DNA of 64,000 nucleotides from Paraburkholderia ginsengiterrae (GCF_001645125.1 NZ_LXKA01000329.1:1-64000), one strand, 5' to 3'; shown: positions 54,575 to 63,080, numbered from the stretch's first letter. Translations and numbers: made by a program. The notes: a model not told the origin generated them from the sequence alone.

Positions 54575-55072
54575 ATGGATATGACGACGATCACTGAATC
54601 TACCTGCCGCGACTTCCCGGGCGCCACGCAGCGAAACGCGGCAATTTCGAAGGCTCAGGAACATACCTTTGACGTGTTCTTCTACGGCCTCAACATGGAT
54701 GCCGAACTGCTTTCCTCCAAAGGCGTCGTGCCGCGCGACCCGCGGGCGGCGTTGGTCGAGGATCACGTCGTAATCCTCGGGGCAAAAGCGATGCTGCTGC
54801 GTTCGCACGGAGGACGGGCGTACGGCATGCTGTTCCGGTTGACGCATCGGGAGATGGACACGTTGTACGCCGGCCTGCACGACTACCGTCCCGAGCCATT
54901 TACGGCAATCCTCGTGAACGCCGACGAGGATGCCAGGCCTGTGGCGGCCATCAGCATGGTGCACCGGGACCCTCCCGTCGACTCGAACCACGACCCCGCC
55001 TATTGCACGCGCTGGAAAAATCTCGTTCGGCAACTGGGATTTCCAGATGGCGCATCAACCGGGGCAGATTGA
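54575..55072 (+). CDS. Gamma-glutamylcyclotransferase-like (AIG2-like) protein
   Basis: A 165-residue protein of the GGCT/AIG2 fold: the FFYGLNMDAELLSSKG motif (family YGSL-type loop), then VILGAKAMLLRSHGGRAYGM and LFRLTHREMDTLYAGLHDYR with the acidic position used in catalysis. The usual family reaction releases 5-oxoproline from gamma-glutamyl compounds. It is the first of three genes with PhzF and GST, opposite the MocR regulator. A role in gamma-glutamyl or glutathione metabolism is inferred from the neighbours. Confidence 0.75.
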   Translation: MDMTTITESTCRDFPGATQRNAAISKAQEHTFDVFFYGLNMDAELLSSKGVVPRDPRAALVEDHVVILGAKAMLLRSHGGRAYGMLFRLTHREMDTLYAGLHDYRPEPFTAILVNADEDARPVAAISMVHRDPPVDSNHDPAYCTRWKNLVRQLGFPDGASTGAD

Positions 55073-55112
55073 GTCACTTGCAACGTACTACTGTTTTGAT
55101 CAAGGAGAAGAA

Positions 55113-55946
55113 ATGGAAGTCCTCAGGATTGCTGCATTCTCCGACGGGGATGCCGGAGGTAATCCCGCGGGAGTCGTCATCGTCAATGAACTCCCGACGA
55201 GTACCGAAATGCAGGGGATCGCAGCGGAAGTTGGATTCTCGGAGACGGCCTTTGCCGCTCGAGCGGGTAGCGGTTGGCGGGTGCGCTATTTCTCACCGGC
55301 ATCCGAAGTGCCATTCTGCGGACATGCAACGATTGCCCTCGGCGCAGCGCTAGCGCTCAGGCACGGCGACGGTGTATTCGCCCTGGTTCTCAACCAGGCC
55401 GAGATTACGGTCGAGGCGTGGCGCACAGGTGATCTCGTTATGGCTGCCCTGCAATCGCCACCCACGCGCAGCGCCCCGGTTCCGGCCCCGCTCGTTTCTG
55501 CGGCGCTGGATCTGTTCGGCTACACGGACAGGGATCTGGACTTCCGCATCCCGCCCGCACTCATTCATGCAGGTGCAGGTCATCTGCTGCTGATGCTTGA
55601 CAGCCGGCAGGCCCTGGCGGCGATGAAGTACGAATTCGATGCCGGCAGGGCGCTGATGATCCGGGAAGGGTGGACAACCATTCTGTTAGGGCACGCCGAG
55701 ACGCAGCAGTGCTTCAGCACGCGCAACCCATTTGCGTATGGCGGAGTGTACGAAGATCCTGCGACCGGTGCAGCGACGGCTGCCCTCGCCGGGTACCTGC
55801 GGGACATCCGGTGGCCGCATGCGGGGGCAATTGAGGTCGTTCAGGGCGAGGACATGGGCATGCGCTCTTACCTGCGAGCCGACATCACACCGAACTGCGG
55901 AAGCTCAATCCGCGTCTCCGGTACTGCGCGGATCATGCGGTCCTGA
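55113..55946 (+). CDS. PhzF-family isomerase-like protein
   Basis: A 277-residue PhzF protein with two related lobes. The conserved glutamate in VGFSETAFA, GNPAGVVIV near the start, SEVPFCGHATIALGAALAL, and the second-lobe DPATGAATAALAGYL are all present. Members isomerise small acids or act as epimerases; the specific reaction is unknown. An AAGGAG site lies close upstream of the ATG at 55113, and the frame runs upstream without homology. It is the second gene of the MocR-opposed operon. Confidence 0.9.
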   Translation: MEVLRIAAFSDGDAGGNPAGVVIVNELPTSTEMQGIAAEVGFSETAFAARAGSGWRVRYFSPASEVPFCGHATIALGAALALRHGDGVFALVLNQAEITVEAWRTGDLVMAALQSPPTRSAPVPAPLVSAALDLFGYTDRDLDFRIPPALIHAGAGHLLLMLDSRQALAAMKYEFDAGRALMIREGWTTILLGHAETQQCFSTRNPFAYGGVYEDPATGAATAALAGYLRDIRWPHAGAIEVVQGEDMGMRSYLRADITPNCGSSIRVSGTARIMRS

Positions 55947-55973
55947 ACGTCCATCTCTTGAAAGGTAACAATC

Positions 55974-56597
55974 ATGCTCAAAATCCTCGGCAAATCCTCC
56001 TCGATTAACGTGCGAAAGGTGCTCTGGCTGTGTGCCGAGATGGAGATGAGTTATGAGCACGAGGAATGGGGTTCAGGGTATAGGTCTACAGAAGCGCCCG
56101 AATTCGTAGAACTCAATCCCAATGCAATGGTGCCCGTGATCAAGGATGGCTCGTTGGTCCTATGGGAGTCGAACACGATCTGCAGGTATCTCGCGAGCCG
56201 GAGTCAGCGAAGCGATCTTCTTCCTGCAGATCCGGAGAATCGGTCACGCGTCGAGCAGTGGATGGACTGGCAGGCCACGGAGCTAAATAATGCCTGGCGC
56301 TTTGCGTTTATGGCTCTGGTGCGCAAGAGCCCGGCGCACAACGACCCGCAAGCTCTCGCAATCAGCGTTGCGAGCTGGAATCGACACATGCAGATGCTCG
56401 ACGCACAGCTCGAGAAAACCGGTGCATATGCCGCAGGCCCTGGCTTCACGCTCGCCGACGTGGTGCTTGGACTGTCCACGAACCGGTGGTATATGACGCC
56501 GATGGAGCGCCCGGAACTGCCCGCTGTGCAGTCCTGGTTTGAGCGACTGAGTCAGCGTCCGGCGTTCATGTTGCATGGACGAAATGGCACCCCGTGA
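55974..56597 (+). CDS. Glutathione S-transferase
   Basis: A 207-residue GST. The thioredoxin-like N-terminal domain begins MLKILGKSSSINVRKVLWLC and has the cis-proline and glutathione-site segment NPNAMVPVIKDGSLVLWESN. The helical C-terminal domain has YAAGPGFTLADVVLGLSTNR. It would conjugate or transfer glutathione on a small substrate. It is the third gene of the operon with GGCT-like and PhzF proteins. Confidence 0.93.
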   Translation: MLKILGKSSSINVRKVLWLCAEMEMSYEHEEWGSGYRSTEAPEFVELNPNAMVPVIKDGSLVLWESNTICRYLASRSQRSDLLPADPENRSRVEQWMDWQATELNNAWRFAFMALVRKSPAHNDPQALAISVASWNRHMQMLDAQLEKTGAYAAGPGFTLADVVLGLSTNRWYMTPMERPELPAVQSWFERLSQRPAFMLHGRNGTP

Positions 56598-56655
56598 CGC
56601 TCGCCCGGTCCAGCTCCGATATAAACGGTTATTCCTCTCGTCAAGCAAACGGTTG

Positions 56656-57387
56656 ATGCAAATGATTAGAAAAACGCTTCGCATCGCTGGCGTCGGCACT
56701 CTCGCAATACTTGCTACAGTCATAGCAGGAACGGTCTATGCGTTACCTTCTTCCGCCGCTGCAGTCTGTCCCGCATGTTATGGCTTTCAGGAAGTGCGGC
56801 CCGAAATCTATGTTCAGAAGAAGACCGGAGAAGACGAGCGCCTTGCAATCGTCGGTACGGTCGAGCAGGCTCGCAGGAAACTGACCCAATTCTGGGGGCC
56901 GCTCGAAGCGACGCCCCGGATTCTTGTTTGCTCGGACGATGATTGTTTCCGTCGCCTCGGTGGCGGCAGGCGAAGGGGCATGTCGCTCTTTGACCAGGTA
57001 GCCGTGCTATCTCCACGAGGCAGCAACGTGACCATTGCCGCTCACGAACTCTCGATGAACGAATTACACCACCGTATTGGCCTATGGGCGTTCGCAACGG
57101 GACGAATCCCCATCTGGTTTGACGAAGGCATAGCGATGTACTCATCCAATGATCTCCGATATCTGTCGCCTGCTAGCGAAGCGAACCGCTGTCTGGTTCC
57201 GGCCCCCACCTATCTGCCTGCCGGCATGTTCGAGTGGAATAAGACCGCACTGGTGGACCACCAACTTTACGCAAAGGCAGCATGTCGTACGATTCAATGG
57301 ATTGCTTCACACGGTGGTGCGCCAGGTGCCGTGGCCCTCGTTGAGAAGATCGCTGCTGGGCAACCATTCACGGAAGCATCGCGGTAA
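56656..57387 (+). CDS. Exported protein with degenerate zinc-protease motif
   Basis: A protein of about 243 residues with one N-terminal membrane or signal segment (GVGTLAILATVIAGTVYALP) and a CPACYGFQEVRP beginning of the mature part. The central motif HELSMNELHHRIG followed by WFDEGIAMYSS is like zinc peptidases of the HExxH type, where the downstream glutamate is in FDEG. In ordinary members the motif is HELSH; here the second histidine is replaced by methionine, though nearby HH residues could serve. It might be an inactive or altered protease. The start is uncertain; ATG 56656 or 56662 directly precede the hydrophobic segment. Confidence 0.55.
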   Translation: MQMIRKTLRIAGVGTLAILATVIAGTVYALPSSAAAVCPACYGFQEVRPEIYVQKKTGEDERLAIVGTVEQARRKLTQFWGPLEATPRILVCSDDDCFRRLGGGRRRGMSLFDQVAVLSPRGSNVTIAAHELSMNELHHRIGLWAFATGRIPIWFDEGIAMYSSNDLRYLSPASEANRCLVPAPTYLPAGMFEWNKTALVDHQLYAKAACRTIQWIASHGGAPGAVALVEKIAAGQPFTEASR

Positions 57388-58042
57388 TCCATCCGATATC
57401 AACTTGAACTGCTACGGCTTCGGAAACAGCCCGACGTATGCAGCAGCGAACTGCCGCAGATCTCTTGGAGACAACGTCCTGATGACTGCCGCTGGCACGG
57501 CTTGTGCCCCTCGCATAGTGCACCGTCGGTCGGCGCCGGTCAAAGCGACGCGAGACCCGGTTCGGCCGATTCTGTTTGAGCCCCGCTTACCGAGGGCCTC
57601 CGGCCGGTGATCACGCCGGCTGGGGCGCTTTGGCGTCCGGACCGGATTCTCCGCCCGAGGGCAGAAGACTGGACGAATGGGATGAGGCCGGATGGCAAGC
57701 GGCCCGCCGGGCAGGGGCAACCGGAGAGACGTCATTACACCGGGAGCGGGTCTGACCGGGGGTTGTCGATGTGTCGATGGCGTGTCGGTCGGTTACCGGG
57801 GAGGTTGGCCCAGGGCTCGCCCTGGAGCCCTGGGCGTGGGTCGCGGATGGTAAGCCAGATCCTGGTCGTGCAACGGGTCTCCGGCAGCTGTTCACACTGG
57901 ATCCTCGTGTTCGACGCCCCTGCGCGTCGGCCGCGGATGTCGAAGCCGTGCCGCTGAAGCGGTACGGCCGCCCCGATTGCCGGAAGGGGTGCGGATCGGG
58001 TAGGGTGACGCCATCTCCACCACCTCAGAAGGGAATGACACA
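57388..58042. other. Gene-free stretch upstream of HU
   Basis: About 650 bases without a supported gene. Open frames on both strands are long only because of the high G+C content and show no protein character. The promoter of the HU gene should lie in the last 100 bases; a GAAGGGA-type site precedes its ATG. Confidence 0.3.
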
Positions 58043-58321
58043 ATGAACAAGCAGGAACTTATTGATGCGGTCGCCACGAAGACGGGCGACACCAAGGCGG
58101 CAACGGGAGAGACGCTGGAGGCACTGATTGCCGCGATCACGGGTGAAGTGACAAGGGGCGGCACCGTGCAACTGGTGGGATTCGGTTCGTTTTCGACCGG
58201 CGCGCGTGCCGCACGGGTCGGCCGCAATCCGGCAACCGGCGCCGAGATCCAGATTCCGGCCGCGAAGACGGTCAAGTTCACGGCTGGCAAGGCGTTCAAG
58301 GATGCGGTGAACGGCGCCTGA
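58043..58321 (+). CDS. hupB: HU-family histone-like DNA-binding protein
   Basis: A 92-residue HU protein. It starts [20 protein letters not shown], has the [20 protein letters not shown] arm base, and the DNA-intercalating proline in [16 protein letters not shown] bends and compacts DNA. It is plasmid- or island-encoded, one of the genes near a SET-domain protein methyltransferase (58923). HU is lysine-rich, so methylation of it is possible in principle; nothing in the sequence proves it. Confidence 0.95.
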   Translation: MNKQELIDAVATKTGDTKAATGETLEALIAAITGEVTRGGTVQLVGFGSFSTGARAARVGRNPATGAEIQIPAAKTVKFTAGKAFKDAVNGA

Positions 58322-58524
58322 AGCCGGAAGAGGGCCGCCGGCCGGATCGCTGCTGGCGGCGTCCCTGTCAAATCGCCGCGACCGGGGGGGCGGCAGTCGC
58401 ATTGGAGCGAGTGATCAGGACGGCGGGCCTGGACCCAGGTCGGCTGGCCTGGTAGCATGGGTGGCGAGATGTCGCGGTGGATTGCGGCCCTTGTGCTTTA
58501 CTGCTCGTCTAGCTAGATACCCGA

Positions 58525-58731
58525 ATGGAAACGAAACGCTCACGGACCCGGCGGCAGACCTCGTGCCCGACCATCGGTGCATTGCTGCGCTACCGGACGC
58601 GCATTGTGCGCGTCATTGCGGAAGCGCGTGGGCAGCGCGCGATGATCGAATCGCTCGATACGACGGGCAGGACCTTTGTGAGTACGGTGAAGTGGGGCAG
58701 CCTGCGCGAGTTGGGTAATCAGCTTTTCTGA
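58525..58731 (+). CDS. Small basic protein between HU and SET genes
   Basis: A 68-residue protein starting METKRSRTRRQTSCPTIGAL, with a C-terminal WGSLRELGNQLF. It is rich in Arg and Thr. It lies 200 bases after HU and before the SET gene on the same strand. Not recognised. Confidence 0.45.
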   Translation: METKRSRTRRQTSCPTIGALLRYRTRIVRVIAEARGQRAMIESLDTTGRTFVSTVKWGSLRELGNQLF

Positions 58732-58922
58732 ACCTGGGTTGAGCCGCACGGCGACTGACGACCATTCCGCGGTGTCGCTGATCAAAACCTGCATGCAGCC
58801 CAGGACGAAAATGCTTCTCCTGGAAGCTGAACGTAGCGGCAACGATATCTTCCTTCTCTATCAATGACGGTCGAAATTGGCCACTCTATACTCGCGCAAG
58901 GACCACAGTCAGGGGCAACACA

Positions 58923-59363
58923 ATGCGACGCATCACCGTCCGGAGATCGCCGGTTCACGGTAAAGGGGTATTTGCGATGCTGCCGCTTGCGGCGGGCGAG
59001 CGCGTGCTCGAGTACAGGGGCGAAATCACGACGTGGCGAAACGCGTTGCGCCGGCACCGGCGCGAAGGCGTCGCTGGGCATACATTCCTGTTCGGCCTGT
59101 CGGACGGACTCGTCATTGATGGTAGCCGGGGCGGCAACAGCGCCCGCTGGCTGAACCACGCCTGTACGCCGAACTGCGAGACCATCGAGGGTGAAGGTCG
59201 GATTTTCATCCACACGCTCCGACCGATCGACGCGGGCGAAGAGCTGTTCATCGATTACCTGCTGGCCGTTGACGACCCTGAGGATGAAGCGGCCTGGGCG
59301 CAGTACGCGTGTGCCTGTGCCGCCCCGGATTGTCGTCGGTCGATGTTGGCGATTGCGGCGTGA
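58923..59363 (+). CDS. SET-domain protein lysine methyltransferase (copy 2)
   Basis: A 146-residue SET protein starting MRRITVRRSPVHGKGVFAML. It aligns with copy 1 (27547) from end to end. Shared motifs are GKGVFAM, YRGEITTWRN, the pseudoknot GGNSARWLNHACTPNCET and the EELFIDYLLA tyrosine region. The post-SET-like zinc motif is YACACAAPDC. It should transfer methyl groups to a protein lysine. It sits close behind the HU gene and a small basic protein gene. Its stop overlaps the start of the next small gene by four bases. Confidence 0.9.
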   Translation: MRRITVRRSPVHGKGVFAMLPLAAGERVLEYRGEITTWRNALRRHRREGVAGHTFLFGLSDGLVIDGSRGGNSARWLNHACTPNCETIEGEGRIFIHTLRPIDAGEELFIDYLLAVDDPEDEAAWAQYACACAAPDCRRSMLAIAA

Positions 59364-59575
59364 ACACGCCGGCGCAGACGACGGTCGACAGCGGTACTGG
59401 TTTGGAGGATGCTCGCAATTCAATGCAGCTGGACGACGGGTTTGTCCGGATCTGCGCGGATGCGGTTTTTCATCGCGATGTGCTGAAAATTGCATCGCCC
59501 GAAGGTTATGTGTCTGGCGGCGCTGCTGGTACCAGGACAAAGGAACAGCTTTCGCTGGATCTGGACAAGTGGTGA
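59360..59575 (+). CDS. Small protein coupled to SET gene
   Basis: A 71-residue acidic protein starting at GTG 59360, overlapping the SET stop by four bases, so translational coupling is likely. Sequence includes RNSMQLDDGFVRICADAVFH. Unrecognised; may work with the methyltransferase. Confidence 0.45.
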   Translation: MNTPAQTTVDSGTGLEDARNSMQLDDGFVRICADAVFHRDVLKIASPEGYVSGGAAGTRTKEQLSLDLDKW

Positions 59576-59617
59576 TGACGCCATTGCGCGGTGCTTTTCC
59601 GAACGGGGGGCGGTCTC

Positions 59618-59854
59618 ATGCGAAAGCGGAAGAACATGGAGCAGGTGATGGGCGCCGCTAGCCTTCCGGAACTGCTCAGCCGTCTTGAGGCGGCGTTAGG
59701 GGAAACTCCGTTTCACGTTTCGGTCTGGAAAGGGATATCGGATATCAACATGCGCCTTGCGGCAGACGGGACACGGGCGGCAGCCATCAAGCGTCAATCT
59801 CCGATGAGTTCGCGTAGACGGACGCCGGCCACCGGATCTTTGTCGCCGTTTTGA
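59618..59854 (+). CDS. Possible small gene
   Basis: A 78-residue frame starting MRKRKNMEQVMGAASLPELL, with a helical start and an FHVSVWKGISDINMRLAADG middle. The end overlaps the opposite-strand frame at 59794. Weak support. Confidence 0.35.
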   Translation: MRKRKNMEQVMGAASLPELLSRLEAALGETPFHVSVWKGISDINMRLAADGTRAAAIKRQSPMSSRRRTPATGSLSPF

Positions 59855-60096
59855 TGAGCGCAGCGGATGCGTGGCTGCACGTAATCCGGAGGGAAGAGCC
59901 AGCGATGCGGGCTGCAACAACGGGCATCGGGCGAACTTCCGTAGTCGCCCGTAGGAGACCCTCGACTCGCCCAGCAGCGGCCGTTCAAATGGCGCATCAC
60001 CGTCTGCGGTTTGAGACAAAATAAGGTTGTATAGCGCTCCGGGGGGTAATAGAGGGCCAGTTGACCAAAGGGGGTAGGCGATGGAGAACTGGGCAT
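59794..60096 (-). CDS. Possible small cysteine-containing protein
   Basis: A 100-residue frame on the minus strand reading FGQLALYYPPERYTTLFCLK, then ARCCSPHRWLFPPDYVQPRI and RVRELIGD-like sequence at the end. The composition is protein-like and cysteine-rich. It overlaps the 59618 gene and the start of the broken gene at 60081, so at most one set is real. Confidence 0.4.
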   Translation of the reverse strand: MPSSPSPTPFGQLALYYPPERYTTLFCLKPQTVMRHLNGRCWASRGSPTGDYGSSPDARCCSPHRWLFPPDYVQPRIRCAHQNGDKDPVAGVRLRELIGD

Positions 60097-60552
60097 GGTT
60101 CATCGTAGACTGCTGCGACGGCAAGGATCCACAGACGGAGGGCCCGCCAAACGTGGTTCCGTGAGGAAGGCAAGCTGACACATCTCGGATCGAAATTGAA
60201 AAGAGCAAAAACACCCAAGACGCCGTCCCTAGTGGGGCAATGGACCGGCAGCTTTCAAGCAACCGAAATTGAGGGAACGCTAGTAATCGATCTTGAGGAA
60301 CTGTCCGGCCAGACAGTGGGCAGCGTCATGATGTTTCCCAAGACAGGTACACCTGTCATGGTCGGCAAGATATGGTCCATCTACGCGGCACCTGATCGGG
60401 CATTTGCCGCCATCTCCCTTAACCCAGTGAATCCTCAATTTCAAAACTTGGTGATGTGGGAGCAGATACCCCAAGTATTTCCTAACATGGAAATCGCCAA
60501 GAAGGCACAGGCCGTACTGACTTGGACAGACTCGAAGATGGAAGTGCATTGG
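60081..60552 (+). pseudogene. Hypothetical protein gene, frameshifted and cut by the ISKra4 element
   Basis: From ATG 60081 the frame reads MENWAWFIVDCCDGKDPQTE and ends at a stop near 60163. A shifted frame then continues in protein-like sequence (TWFREEGKLTHLGSK, PSLVGQWTGSFQATEIEGTL, MVGKIWSIYAAPDRAFAAIS) until the left end of the ISKra4 element at 60553, where its 3' part is lost. So this gene has a likely one-base frameshift around 60152 and a truncation by the IS. Product unknown. Confidence 0.55.
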
Positions 60553-60575
60553 GGGAGCGTTAAGATCCTTGGGGT
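60553..60575 (+). repeat. Left inverted repeat of the ISKra4-family element
   Basis: Begins GGGAGCGTTAAGATCCTTGG; matches the right end at 21 of 23 positions. It overlaps the end of the transposase gene. Confidence 0.8.
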
Positions 60576-61996
60576 AGCGATTCAGAGGCCCGGCGAAACT
60601 GATCGAGGAATACCGCGACCTCGAGAGAGGTCGCGTGGGGACGTTGCCTGAAGATTTCAAGTCTCTCGCGCAAGTCACCATTTATCACTGCGCATCGCAC
60701 TTGGGCAAGCAGATGAACTCCGGTCGGCGACCAACGCATCTGTTGGCGCTTGCACATGCGCTGGTTGAGCACCTGATTCACTGCAGACTCGGCCGTGGCG
60801 GTCGAGATCGGTTTGCCGCGGCGGTGTCGTGCGCCGTAATTGATCGTTGAGCCGCCATTCGCTTCGACGTATTCAACAAGCTCTCGAGTCCGGTAGTCGA
60901 GCTGCGCCAGACTCTCTGCAACGCCCGGCGTTTCAGGCACGATCACCCGACAGAGGAGCAGGATGCCTTGCATCCTGTCTTTCGCCTTCTCGAGTTTGGC
61001 ATGCCAGAAGCACCAGCGCAGCTTGTCAACGCGGGATATCAGCACACGTCGGGCGGCCTTTTCCGTTTCCGTTCGTGCGTGTATGCCCTTGATGATCTGC
61101 TCGAGATACCTCACCCTCATTGATATATGGAACCAGTCCAGAACAGGTGTAGGAGAAAACGGCAATCGACAGGCGATTGACTGGAGGCCATTGGCACCAT
61201 CGGTTATGACCGACAGCTTCGGTTGATCGCTTCCAGTTGTGGCCTTCACGAGAGTGGTGAGCCGGTCCACGATATCCGGCAGCCTCTTTCTCACGAACGC
61301 GAATACGCGCGACGTCTGCCCCCTGGCGCTCAAGCGGCCCGTTAAAACCTCAAAGCTAGAACATTCGGATTTGCGGCGCCCTCTAACGAATCCTCCGTCG
61401 ATCGTCAGGGTCCACTCCGTCTCTTCCTTCGGGGCGCGACACGCAGCTGGTTGAACCGCTTCAATGCGCGCGCCGACGCGGAGCGCCCTGTTCCGCACGG
61501 TCACATGGTTCAATGTCTTCCGCGCGGGCAGGAACTCGCGCAACATAGTAACGACCTGCCGGTACGGCATCTGTGCCGAAAGCCTGGCCTCAAGCGACAG
61601 AAGTTCCTCGGTCGCCCTCTCCGGAACGAATTCGGTCATCGGACTGTACGGATACTCCAACTGCAACGGAGTCTCGCACGGACAGCAAACAATCCGGGCA
61701 CTGCGAAAGGGCACGGTACCGAAGACAGTATCCACCTTGCGGATACGCCGATCCTTGAGTTCGAGGAACCGGTGACAACGGGTACAGAAGCGTCGGAGCA
61801 TGCAGACCTCTTCAGCTTGCGCTGCGACTACTACCCGCTGAAGCCTGTGCAGCAAATCTTTTCCTTCGGCCAATGACAGTCCGACCTTGTCCGGGTCAAG
61901 CTGTCGATATGGACGTTCCAGTTGACCGAGTTCGAACGTTTCTGTTTCGTCCCAATCGGTGGTGATCTCGACGCGAATTGTGAGTTTCATCTCCAA
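60560..61996 (-). CDS. ISKra4-family transposase
   Basis: A 478-residue transposase. An N-terminal Cys-rich region (RRFCTRCHRFLELKDRRIRK and VCCPCETPLQ) is the zinc domain, followed by the catalytic core: TIDGGFVRGRRK, the LSVITDGANGLQ and VLDWFHISMRVRYLEQ motifs, and the late part STATAESAVNQVLNQRMCKR with QQMRWSPTGVHLLAQVR, typical of the family. The stop codon falls inside the left inverted repeat. Complete in length and probably active. Confidence 0.88.
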   Translation of the reverse strand: MEMKLTIRVEITTDWDETETFELGQLERPYRQLDPDKVGLSLAEGKDLLHRLQRVVVAAQAEEVCMLRRFCTRCHRFLELKDRRIRKVDTVFGTVPFRSARIVCCPCETPLQLEYPYSPMTEFVPERATEELLSLEARLSAQMPYRQVVTMLREFLPARKTLNHVTVRNRALRVGARIEAVQPAACRAPKEETEWTLTIDGGFVRGRRKSECSSFEVLTGRLSARGQTSRVFAFVRKRLPDIVDRLTTLVKATTGSDQPKLSVITDGANGLQSIACRLPFSPTPVLDWFHISMRVRYLEQIIKGIHARTETEKAARRVLISRVDKLRWCFWHAKLEKAKDRMQGILLLCRVIVPETPGVAESLAQLDYRTRELVEYVEANGGSTINYGARHRRGKPISTATAESAVNQVLNQRMCKRQQMRWSPTGVHLLAQVRCAVINGDLRERLEIFRQRPHATSLEVAVFLDQFRRASESLPQGS

Positions 61997-62041
61997 CTCC
62001 GGCGGCCATGATTGCCGGAATCCTAGGCGCTCTGCGCTGAA

Positions 62042-62064
62042 ACCCCAAGGTTTTTAACGCTCCC
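62042..62064 (-). repeat. Right inverted repeat of the ISKra4-family element
   Basis: Read on the minus strand it begins GGGAGCGTTAAAAACCTTGG. It abuts the remaining tniB codons directly. Confidence 0.8.
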
Positions 62065-62065
62065 G

Positions 62066-62365
62066 TGGAGTTTTACCCGCTTCTATATTCCGCAGGCCTT
62101 CGACTCTGGCTATCGACTCGTCAGCGACGCCGATACGCTTTGGCAAACGTTCGAAGCGGCCCATCACAAGGCCAATCTGGCTGGGCGGCTGGCCATTCCG
62201 ATGGAGTCGTTCGCGCGCGCCGTGGAGATCGTGCTGAAGGAAAGCGAGCTCAAGGACAATGCCGGATATTGCCCGGAGCCCGCCTTGTGGACTTATGCCG
62301 TGCAGCACTGCGGCTACGTGCAGTCACGCCATGCAACCGGCCGCGTCCTCGTCGCTGCCGCGTAG
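62066..62365 (+). pseudogene. tniB: TnsC/TniB-like ATPase, C-terminal fragment of a second copy
   Basis: One hundred codons starting WSFTRFYIPQAFDSGYRLVS match the C-terminus of the protein at 24321 (WSFTRFYVPQAFDAGYRLVN) to its end VLVAAA. The N-terminal 230 residues, with both Walker motifs, are missing because the ISKra4 element begins right at the upstream codon. Not functional as an ATPase. Confidence 0.85.
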
Positions 62366-62981
62366 TGGCGCATCGCCGCGCACGTTGAGCTTTCCCATCC
62401 TCACACTCGACGAGCGCAAGCTGACACCCGCGCTGGGCTACGTGTTCAACAGGAAGTGGCTCGATCCCTGCGAGTCGCTGATCTCGATCCTGTGGAAATT
62501 CGAGCGGGCGAACGCGCTGCCAGGTCACATTGTTGCCCGACTGATGGGACCGGACGTTCATCCCTACGAGGGCATTGTTCCCGAGTTGGGCGCGGTCAAT
62601 CTCGAGCGGTTGCGCGAGAACCTCCCGGTGCCCGTCAGAATGTTGCGCGTGGCGCTGTTGCAACCTTCGCAGCGGCGACGGTACAGCAATGTCTTTCGTC
62701 ACTGCCGGCACTGCGTGGCGCACGGTTATCACAGCGTGCTCCACCAGCTGGAGAGCATCAGTGCGTGTCCCGCCCATCATCGGGCATTGGAAACAGCGTG
62801 TCGGCGCTGCGGCTACGAAGCGCCGTATCGGGTCAGCGTGCGGCTGCTCGAAGCACCGTATCGTTGCGCGTCCTGCCGCGCGAGCTATGGTGGTCAGGGC
62901 TGGACGCCGAACACACCTTTGATGAAAGCGGAGTATCGCAAGGCGTTCACGCGCCGGTATTTCGAGCGCTATCTGGGCTGA
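62331..62981 (+). CDS. tniQ: TniQ-family protein, second copy
   Basis: A 216-residue TniQ close to that at 25267 but clearly diverged. The signature CESLISILWKFERANALPGH, the zinc-finger pairs CRHC...CPAHH, CRRCGYE and CASC, and the C-terminal YRKAFTRRYFERYLG are all present. The start ATG at 62331 matches the other copy. It is intact, but its tniB partner is broken and no tnsA or tnsB remains, so it can only act with another element's proteins. Confidence 0.88.
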   Translation: MQPAASSSLPRSGASPRTLSFPILTLDERKLTPALGYVFNRKWLDPCESLISILWKFERANALPGHIVARLMGPDVHPYEGIVPELGAVNLERLRENLPVPVRMLRVALLQPSQRRRYSNVFRHCRHCVAHGYHSVLHQLESISACPAHHRALETACRRCGYEAPYRVSVRLLEAPYRCASCRASYGGQGWTPNTPLMKAEYRKAFTRRYFERYLG

Positions 62982-63080
62982 TTGCGTCCGTTCTTCGCGC
63001 TGAAAAAGTCACTGGATCGACAGCTATTCAGATAATCGTTCTTATCGTAACGGATGTATTTTTGCACTAAACTTCAGGTC

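Larger units (their letters stand above)
60553..62064 (-). mobile_element. ISKra4-family insertion sequence
   Basis: A 1512-base element with 23-base inverted ends: left 60553-60575 begins GGGAGCGTTAAGATCCTTGG, right 62042-62064 read inward begins GGGAGCGTTAAAAACCTTGG; 21 of 23 bases match. It holds one transposase gene on the minus strand. No target duplication is visible: the left neighbour is a broken hypothetical gene and the right neighbour is a tniB gene, entered in mid-codon. A deletion beside the IS has joined them. Confidence 0.85.

Noticed and set aside
57607-57957. 116-codon plus-strand frame before HU
   Set aside because: Composition is that of random G+C-rich DNA and overlaps equal frames on the other strand.
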